Shown one piece after another: positions 5,570-10,463 of a DNA stretch of 10,463 nucleotides. The notes under the pieces are model-generated. The model was not told the DNA's origin and did not search any database. It worked only from the letters and a program-made list of their open reading frames with translations. Position numbers and translations under genes: made by a program. The stretch covers positions 1 to 10,463 of the forward strand of contig DGTB01000215.1 in assembly GCA_002394185.1 (NCBI GenBank), read 5' to 3'. Numbering within the stretch: position 1 is the stretch's first letter; the number at the start of each line of letters is the position of its first letter. The stretch comes from Bacteroidales bacterium UBA4347. GTDB taxonomy: Bacteria; Bacteroidota; Bacteroidia; Bacteroidales; P3.

Positions 5570-8321
5570 CGAGGAAGATGAGCTTGGAGCGTTGCTTGTC
5601 GAACTCGTAGTTGCCGAACTGCTGCAGGCCGGTGCGGTTGATGATGAACTTGTAGTCGATGCCCTTGACGACGACGACCTCGACGTTCTCGCGGCGCTGT
5701 TCGCCGATCTGCATGTGCTTGAAGACGATGGTGGTGCGGTCGATGATGTTGCCTTCGGGGTCGAAGGACTTGTCGCGCAGGGGGAAGTCTTCCTTGGTGA
5801 GGCGCTGCTGGTAGAGCAGGCTCATGGCCTCTTCCCAGGAGATGGCTATGGGCTCGGCGTAGCGCTCGTCGATGAGCATGGGCACCTGGAAGCCGTTGGC
5901 GATGCAGGAGATTTCGCCGCTGGTGGAGTTGATCATGGTGACGTAGAGGGTGCTCTCGTCGTGGACGATGGTGGGCTGCACCTCGGGCTCGTTGTCGGTG
6001 CTCTTGCGGTCTACGAGGTCGACCACCTTGCCATTTTTCTTTCCATCGGCAGGCTCTTCGGTGGCGGTGAGGTTTTCGACGAGGGAGCGGGAGACGTAGT
6101 CCTCACGGAGCACGAGGAACTCGATGCGGCGGTTGAGCGAGTGGGCTGCCTGTTGGCGGTCGCCGCTGAGGGTGGCGATGTAGTCGCACTCCAGCACTGT
6201 GCCGGCGGAGAATTCGTATTTCTTGCCGTTGTAGATGACGGTCATGTCTTCGTCGAGGGTGCGGGGCACGCGTTCGGCATAGCCTTTGGCTACGAGGCGT
6301 TCGCGCTCGATGCCGCGGCTGACAAGGTAGTCCACCACACTCTGGGCACGGCGCTGAGAGAGGGTGTCGTTGGTGAGGCCCACATAGGGCTGGCAGTCGG
6401 TATGGGCGCGTACCTCAACCACCAGGTTGGGGTTGTTCTCCATGACAAGGTAGAGGTCCATCAGTGAGTCCATGAACTGTGACTGGATGTCGGTTTTGGC
6501 CAGTTCGAAGTTGATTTGCGGCAGCACGATGGGACGGCGTGGCACGGGTTCCATGCGGTAGTCGTGCACGATGGTCTTGTTGGTGTTGTATCCGCGGGTG
6601 CTCTCCGAGCCTTCTAAGGAGTAGTAGCTCTGCTTGGAGAGGTACATCTTGTACACTACGTCGCGGCGGACGATGGTGCTGTCGAACTTGTAGAAGCCTT
6701 TCTTGTCGGTGCGGGTCTCGGCGGTGGAGCCGTCGGAGCCTACGAGCTTGATGCGTACATCTTTCATGAGCTGCATTGACTTCTCGTCGCGCACGGTGCC
6801 CTGGATGGCGTAGTTGAGGCCGGGGAGTTCGAAGTAGAAGAGGTCGTCGTTGATGGGGGGCGCCTGGGTGCTGCGGTTGTCGTTCTGGGCGGCACGGTTG
6901 TGGGGGTCCACGTAAGGACGGTTGGAGGAGAAGTAGCCACGCTCCAGGATGTTATTCTTCGAGTGGTCGGGATAGAAGACGATGGACATCTCGTCGTAGG
7001 ACGAGTTGATGGGGATGCCGAGGTTTTCGGGCACGGACCATTTGCCGTTGGGGTTGAGGCGGGTGTAGAAGAGGTCCTGTCCGCCGACGCCTGCCAGGCC
7101 GTTGGAAGAGAAGTAGAGCAGCGAGTCCTCGCGCAGCACCGGCATAATCTCCTTGCCGGGGGTGTTGACGATGGAGGTCAGGTTGACGGGACGGCCGAAG
7201 TCGTCGGCGGTGCTCTTGCGCGTGGCGCGCCAGAGGTCGTATTCGCCGAAGCCGCCGGGCATATTGGACGAGAAGTAGAGCGTCAGTCCGTCGGACGTAA
7301 TGGCGGGATAGAGGAATGTGTAGGCGGTGTCGCCAAGGTGTACATAGGTGGGAGTGCTCCATTCGCCGGGCTTGACTTCCTCGGCAGGAGCGGTCTCCTC
7401 CTTAGGCTCTTCTTCCGTGTCACCTTTCTTCTTTTTCTTCTTGGAGCTCTTCTTGGCTACACTTTTTTTCTTTTTCTTGCTCTTTGAGTCGAGGTTCTGC
7501 TGGGCGCGATTGGAAGTGTAGATGCGGCAGCGCACGGTCTCGTTTTCGCGGATGTCGCAGCGCGAGAAGAAGACGGTGTTGCCATCGGGGGTGAAGGAGG
7601 GTTCGCCCTCGTTGACATCAGTGTTGATCTTGCCGCTCTTGTCCCAAGGCTCGGGGGTGGAGTTCCACTGGCCGTTGCGGTCTTGATATACCATGAAGAT
7701 GTCGGAGTATGCCTGATCGGTCCAGGGGTCTTTGTCAAGGCCTTCGCCCTCGGGGAAACGGGCAGAGGTGAAGACAATCTTGGTGGTGTCGTTACCCACA
7801 AAGCGGGGGGCAAAGTCGTTGTAGTCCGTGCACCACTCCGATTTCTTGCTGATGGTATGGCGTGTGCGGTTGTTGGCCAGCTGGTTTACGTATATCAACG
7901 ACTGTTTGCGCTTGGCGGCATAGCTGTCCTTGGGCTCCATTTCGAGGTATTTCTGGTAGTACTGCTCGGCCTCGTCGAATTTCTCCTGGAAACGGCACAT
8001 CTCGGCCAGGTTGAAGTAGAGTTTGCGCTCGCTCTTGTAGTACTCCTCGTCGGCCAGGCGCTTGTAGATGCGCTCGGCGCGCGGGTAGTTGTAGGTCAGG
8101 CGGTAGCACTCGGCAATCTGGAAGTACACGCGGTTCTTCTCGGCCTTGTTGTCCTTGATTTTCTCGTATGCAGTCTCGTATTCCCTCACGGCCTCGATGA
8201 AACGTTGCTGGTCGAAGAGGTCGTCAGCCTTGGCGGCAAGACTTTTCGACTGGGCGTAGGCACCGGAGGCCATCAGCATGGCTGCAAAGAGCAGGAAGAG
8301 TCCTTTTTTGAGTGTTTTCAT
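5562..8321 (-). CDS. PorE-like OmpA-family protein (TPR, PD40, CRD, OmpA) with extra C-terminal domain
   Basis: Probable periplasmic, outer-membrane-associated protein of 919 aa. The order of domains matches PorE (PG1058) of Porphyromonas gingivalis, a T9SS component that binds peptidoglycan. Residues 1-23 are a signal peptide (ending ASGAYA) without a lipobox Cys. About 24-150 are TPR-like helices (YYQKYLEMEPKDSYAAKRK). About 160-500 are PD40 propeller blades (EPSFTPDGNTVFFS, YPAITSDGLTLYFSS, MPVLREDSLLYFSS), interrupted at about 279-319 by a Lys-rich then Glu-rich insert. About 503-590 is a carboxypeptidase-regulatory-like domain (IQGTVRD, DKKGFYKFD). About 600-740 is an OmpA_C domain with AHTD and NDTLSQRRAQSVVDYL; Asp642 and Arg658 match the peptidoglycan-binding pair. 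After a linker, 792-917 resembles a retropepsin fold lacking the catalytic DTG. The start at 8321 fits the signal peptide; an in-frame TTG at 8333 is less likely. Heads an operon with miaA. Assignment as true PorE is inference. Confidence 0.85.
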   Translation of the reverse strand: MKTLKKGLFLLFAAMLMASGAYAQSKSLAAKADDLFDQQRFIEAVREYETAYEKIKDNKAEKNRVYFQIAECYRLTYNYPRAERIYKRLADEEYYKSERKLYFNLAEMCRFQEKFDEAEQYYQKYLEMEPKDSYAAKRKQSLIYVNQLANNRTRHTISKKSEWCTDYNDFAPRFVGNDTTKIVFTSARFPEGEGLDKDPWTDQAYSDIFMVYQDRNGQWNSTPEPWDKSGKINTDVNEGEPSFTPDGNTVFFSRCDIRENETVRCRIYTSNRAQQNLDSKSKKKKKSVAKKSSKKKKKKGDTEEEPKEETAPAEEVKPGEWSTPTYVHLGDTAYTFLYPAITSDGLTLYFSSNMPGGFGEYDLWRATRKSTADDFGRPVNLTSIVNTPGKEIMPVLREDSLLYFSSNGLAGVGGQDLFYTRLNPNGKWSVPENLGIPINSSYDEMSIVFYPDHSKNNILERGYFSSNRPYVDPHNRAAQNDNRSTQAPPINDDLFYFELPGLNYAIQGTVRDEKSMQLMKDVRIKLVGSDGSTAETRTDKKGFYKFDSTIVRRDVVYKMYLSKQSYYSLEGSESTRGYNTNKTIVHDYRMEPVPRRPIVLPQINFELAKTDIQSQFMDSLMDLYLVMENNPNLVVEVRAHTDCQPYVGLTNDTLSQRRAQSVVDYLVSRGIERERLVAKGYAERVPRTLDEDMTVIYNGKKYEFSAGTVLECDYIATLSGDRQQAAHSLNRRIEFLVLREDYVSRSLVENLTATEEPADGKKNGKVVDLVDRKSTDNEPEVQPTIVHDESTLYVTMINSTSGEISCIANGFQVPMLIDERYAEPIAISWEEAMSLLYQQRLTKEDFPLRDKSFDPEGNIIDRTTIVFKHMQIGEQRRENVEVVVVKGIDYKFIINRTGLQQFGNYEFDKQRSKLIFLDE

Positions 8322-8387
8322 ATATATACCCAAGTTTTCTTTTTGTTCGTACTAATATCTAATTCAACTCATTAAACGACCTTTGTG

Positions 8388-8410
8388 GCCGATTCAATGT
8401 GCCGATTCAA
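8388..8410 (-). repeat. Pair of identical 10-bp direct repeats by the PorE-like gene promoter
   Basis: GCCGATTCAA occurs at 8388-8397 and again at 8401-8410, a period of 13 bp. The copies sit just downstream of the candidate -7 element, at or after the expected transcription start, about 70-90 bp before the start codon. This placement would suit an operator or a leader element; function is inference. Confidence 0.45.
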
Positions 8411-8414
8411 AATG

Positions 8415-8445
8415 CTAAAGTACGAATTTTTCCCGATATGGCAAA
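8415..8445 (-). promoter_or_regulatory. Candidate promoter of the PorE-like gene and miaA
   Basis: On the minus strand TTTG (plus 8442-8445) is followed after 19 bp by TACTTTAG (plus 8415-8422). This matches TTTG-N19-TAnnTTTG with one mismatch in the -7 element. The transcript would start near 8408 and have a leader of about 85 nt. Nothing better was seen in the 175-bp gap before the gene. Confidence 0.55.
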
Positions 8446-8496
8446 ATATTTTTTTTTGTTCCCTTCCTCACGCGATAGATTCAACGCCGGAGTACC

Positions 8497-9693
8497 TCAC
8501 TGCACCACCACTTTCCTAACACTGGAGGCTGTGGGTGTGGTGAGGCGGAGGAGGTAGGGACCGGCGGCGAGGCGGCTGACGTCGAGCGTGGCCGTGGCAC
8601 GGAAGTCGACGGCCATGATTTCACGCCCGCCGAGGTCCGTCAGGACGGCGCGGACGGGGCTGTCGTCCCCGGCCTTCAGGACAAGGCAGCCACTAGCGGG
8701 ATTGGGATACACTTCCACGCGCAGATCGGCATCGACGCCGCTCAGTCCCGCGCTGAAGTTGCGGAAGCCAAATTGTGCAACCCCGGGGTTGAGCAGGGTG
8801 GAGTCGTAGCTGTGGTGCTGGTAGCGGCAAAGGCTTTGCAGCTTCACCCAGTAGAACGCCTCCGGCACTAAGCTGTCCAGGCGGAGAGTCGTGTCGGCGG
8901 TTTCATACACGACGGTGTCGTCCGGCCCTTCGACGGTCACGCGGTAGCTGTCGCCGGAGCCGCTGTTCCACTGGAGCACCGCCCACCCGTCGCCCCGCTC
9001 TCTCATGCGCAGCCCCGAAGGCCTCCGGCAGCGCGTCCTGTCGGGCTCCAGGATCGGAAACTCGTCTCCCCAAAGATAATTCCAGGGTGACACATTAAAA
9101 ATATAATCACCTGAATATTCATTAGGAACCTCATTTCCCTCTGATATTCCAAAAGACTGGAAAACAGAATCATAATCTACAGCTAATTCCGTGTTATAGT
9201 AGAGGTCATGGTCGTATATACTCCTATAATTGCGAAATCTAGCAACAACATAGAAAGTGTCCGTCATCAGCCACGGGCGATGGAAGTAGGCTTCGGAACA
9301 TTGTTCAACAAAGTCAACCTCATTCTCATCACCGAAATGATTTATCGCCCTGCATTTAAAGTATCGGGCCAAAGAAGAAGAGTCGATCCAAACAGTGTCG
9401 TAGAAAGTGTAGTGAAAATTCTCCTTCGTTGCCAACGAAATGCTGATGGCAGAATCCAACGGGCAATACCCCCTGATGGAAACGCCATAAATCATAGTGC
9501 CAGTGTCGGCAACTGTTTCCCCAAAAACATTGCGTCCTAAATAGTCATGAAGATTAGAAATCCTGAGTGTCACTGTGTGAGGGAAATACATATAACAGCT
9601 ATTGGCTTCTGTGACGGTGTCCTGACCACGCATTGGGGCAAACGCAAGCAGGCTCAACAACAAAAGGCTGATTTTCTGCGTCATCTTTTTCAT
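8497..9693 (-). CDS. Secreted T9SS type A sorting-domain protein with Fn3-like domain
   Basis: Predicted exported protein of 398 aa. The signal peptide spans 1 to about 23 (MKKMTQKISLLLLSLLAFAP, then MRG). Residues 24-210 are a passenger region of unknown fold, rich in Tyr, Asp and Ser, with Cys at 33, 77, 114 and 132; it resembles nothing I recognise. About 222-300 is an Fn3-like domain (GWAVLQWNSGSGDSYRVTV, TADTTLRLDSL, YWVKLQSLC) related to the one in the cargo gene at 2445. About 318-398 is a T9SS type A sorting domain: VEVYPNPASG (326-335), AVLTDLGGREIM (349-360), LDVSRLAAGPYLLRL (370-384) and the VRKVVVQ end. The N-terminal half is AT-rich and the Fn3 and sorting-domain half GC-rich; the change falls near residue 210. 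It is transcribed in the direction of the PorE-like gene, 175 bp upstream of it, but that gene has its own candidate promoter. Confidence 0.87.
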   Translation of the reverse strand: MKKMTQKISLLLLSLLAFAPMRGQDTVTEANSCYMYFPHTVTLRISNLHDYLGRNVFGETVADTGTMIYGVSIRGYCPLDSAISISLATKENFHYTFYDTVWIDSSSLARYFKCRAINHFGDENEVDFVEQCSEAYFHRPWLMTDTFYVVARFRNYRSIYDHDLYYNTELAVDYDSVFQSFGISEGNEVPNEYSGDYIFNVSPWNYLWGDEFPILEPDRTRCRRPSGLRMRERGDGWAVLQWNSGSGDSYRVTVEGPDDTVVYETADTTLRLDSLVPEAFYWVKLQSLCRYQHHSYDSTLLNPGVAQFGFRNFSAGLSGVDADLRVEVYPNPASGCLVLKAGDDSPVRAVLTDLGGREIMAVDFRATATLDVSRLAAGPYLLRLTTPTASSVRKVVVQ

Positions 9694-9718
9694 ATTCGGT
9701 CGGTTTTATTGTTTGCGG

Positions 9719-9748
9719 CAAAATGGATTATGCTGCATAATATACAAA
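9719..9748 (-). promoter_or_regulatory. Weak promoter candidate with dyad for the T9SS cargo gene
   Basis: On the minus strand a TTTG (plus 9745-9748) lies 18 bp from CCATTTTG (plus 9719-9726). The TTTG half of the -7 element is present but the TA is missing. The spacer contains the dyad ATTATGCTGCATAAT (9727-9741; 6-bp arms, 3-bp loop). A transcript would start close to the start codon at 9693. The promoter call is uncertain; the dyad is directly visible. Confidence 0.3.
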
Positions 9749-9852
9749 ATTTTTCAATATGGGGAGAAAAAAAAAGCAGCACCCGCTAAAGAAAAACTCC
9801 TCCGCGCGCAAGTGCCTGTCGCACACCGCCCCGACACCTGCCAAATTCGGAC

Positions 9853-9943
9853 CTTCTCATATAGTTCCTATATATTTCTCATATACTTCTTATATCACCT
9901 ATATAAGAAGTATATGAAAACAATATAAGAACAATATAAGAAA
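9853..9943. repeat. Eight 11-bp units in a 4+4 inverted arrangement, long AT-rich hairpin
   Basis: Four direct units CTTCTCATATA (9853), GTTCCTATATA (9864), TTTCTCATATA (9875) and CTTCTTATATC (9886) are followed, after the 3-bp centre ACC (9897-9899), by four units in the opposite orientation: TATATAAGAAG (9900), TATATGAAAAC (9911), AATATAAGAAC (9922) and AATATAAGAAA (9933). The innermost 16 bp of each arm (9880-9895 and 9901-9916) are a perfect inverted repeat. Over the full 42-bp arms (9854-9895 against 9901-9942) 36 positions pair; three of the six mismatches become G-U pairs in a minus-strand RNA. The element is 75-165 nt downstream of the clpX stop and 160-250 nt upstream of the cargo gene start, both on that strand. 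It has no spacers and is not a CRISPR. Function unknown. Confidence 0.9.
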
Positions 9944-10017
9944 TGCCGGATTATGTATCTCTTCGCCCTCTCTCGGACCCCTCCTATCGGGAGACGCAGC
10001 GGCGGCGGGAGGCGGGG

Positions 10018-10463
10018 TCAGAGTTTGAGTTTGCTCTGGGCCAGCTCGGGGGTGACGGTGAAGGTGGTGCCTTTGGGGAGGGAGGGGAGGTCGAACATGA
10101 GGTCGGTCATGATGCTTTCCATGATAGAGCGGAGACCGCGGGCGCCGAGGTGGTAGCGCACGGCGTTGTCGACGATGAGGTCGAGGGTCTCGGGGGCGAA
10201 CTCGAGGGTGACGTCGTCCATGAGGAAGAGTTCCTGGTACTGTTTGACGAGGGCGTTTTTGGGTTCGGTGAGGATGCGGCGCAGGGCCTCGCGGTCGAGG
10301 GGCTGGAGGGCGGTGAGCATGGGGAAGCGGCCCACGAGTTCGGGGATGAGGCCGAATTTCTTGAGGTCCATGGGCTGGACATACTGCAGCATGTTGTCGC
10401 GGTCGAGGGTGGCGCGGGTTTCGTCGCCCTTGAAGCCGATGACGTTGCTGTTCAGTCGGGCGC
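10018..10463 (-). CDS. clpX: ATP-dependent Clp protease ATP-binding subunit ClpX, N-terminus cut by window edge
   Basis: C-terminal 147 residues of the AAA+ unfoldase that feeds proteins to the ClpP peptidase in the cytoplasm. Visible are KKFGLIPELVGRFP (34-47 of the fragment) with the arginine-finger Arg45, ILTEPKNALVKQYQELF (63-79), characteristic of ClpX, and the sensor-2 motif GARGLRS (106-112) with Arg108, followed by the family's C-terminal small domain and a short tail ending QSKLKL. The zinc-binding domain, Walker A and B motifs and the ClpP-binding IGF loop are outside the window. The sequence is intact up to its stop at 10018. Confidence 0.97.
   Translation of the reverse strand, partial: ARLNSNVIGFKGDETRATLDRDNMLQYVQPMDLKKFGLIPELVGRFPMLTALQPLDREALRRILTEPKNALVKQYQELFLMDDVTLEFAPETLDLIVDNAVRYHLGARGLRSIMESIMTDLMFDLPSLPKGTTFTVTPELAQSKLKL

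Larger units (their letters stand above)
9694..10017. other. 324-bp intergenic region between clpX and the T9SS cargo gene
   Basis: No convincing gene was found. The region holds a weak minus-strand promoter candidate with an embedded dyad (9719-9748), an A-rich stretch near 9765-9780, the 91-bp repeat/hairpin (9853-9943) and, next to clpX, a GC-rich stretch of about 70 bp. An open plus-strand frame of about 70 codons (9713-9928) crosses the repeat, has no family resemblance and is judged accidental. No clear intrinsic terminator with a GC stem and U-tract was seen after clpX. Confidence 0.7.

Noticed and set aside
4853..5581. Long open plus-strand frame opposite miaA
   Set aside because: It is antisense to a clear miaA, is Val/Gly/Ala-rich low-complexity translation typical of GC-rich antisense frames, and has no family resemblance. 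Similar antisense frames opposite enolase (409-1008), the CorC-type gene (1145-1981) and the PorE-like gene (5523-6467, 6900-7487, 7683-8375) were rejected for the same reason.
8250..8321. Lipoprotein signal on the PorE-like protein
   Set aside because: The signal peptide ends in ASGAYA-QS with no Cys at the cleavage site, so a classical lipobox is absent.
9713..9928. 71-codon open plus-strand frame in the clpX-cargo spacer
   Set aside because: Its C-terminal third is simply the 11-bp repeat read as protein, and nothing resembles a known family.
9853..9943. CRISPR array
   Set aside because: Units are only 11 bp, contiguous without spacers, and half are inverted; no cas genes are nearby.
10461..10463. 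Possible frameshift or start of clpX at the window edge
   Set aside because: The frame is open to the edge and the first residues fit the middle of ClpX, so the gene is merely cut by the window.

Overview
The window looks like a piece of a Bacteroidota chromosome, most likely order Bacteroidales. The evidence is internal. Two genes end in type IX secretion (T9SS) sorting domains, a third matches the domain order of the T9SS protein PorE, starts lack Shine-Dalgarno sequences, and several upstream regions carry the TTTG / TAnnTTTG promoter of this phylum. The genes are mostly GC-rich. No rRNA, tRNA, CRISPR array, insertion sequence or integrase gene was seen.

Layout from left to right. Positions 1-969 (minus) hold the N-terminal three quarters of enolase, cut by the window edge. 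A 151-bp divergent promoter region separates it from a CNNM/CorC-type membrane protein with CBS domains (1121-2179, plus). After a 265-bp spacer comes a large secreted T9SS cargo protein (2445-4655, plus), which converges on miaA with only 5 bp between the stop codons. miaA (4661-5569, minus) is the downstream gene of a two-gene operon and overlaps by 8 bp the end of a 919-aa PorE-like OmpA-family protein (5562-8321, minus). Behind that lie a second T9SS cargo gene (8497-9693, minus), a 324-bp intergenic region containing a striking 91-bp repeat structure, and the C-terminal part of clpX (10018-10463, minus).

Functionally the middle of the window is about the cell surface: a probable peptidoglycan-anchored T9SS component flanked by two proteins that carry the signal T9SS exports. 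Enolase, MiaA and ClpX are housekeeping genes.

Three observations stand out. (1) The PorE-like protein carries an extra C-terminal domain that reads like a retropepsin-type aspartic protease fold whose catalytic Asp-Thr-Gly has become Asp-Glu-Arg. (2) Eight 11-bp units, four direct and four inverted around a 3-bp centre, form an almost perfect hairpin between clpX and the cargo gene. (3) Both T9SS cargo genes are compositional mosaics: an AT-rich passenger part joins a very GC-rich Fn3-plus-sorting-domain part at about the domain boundary.
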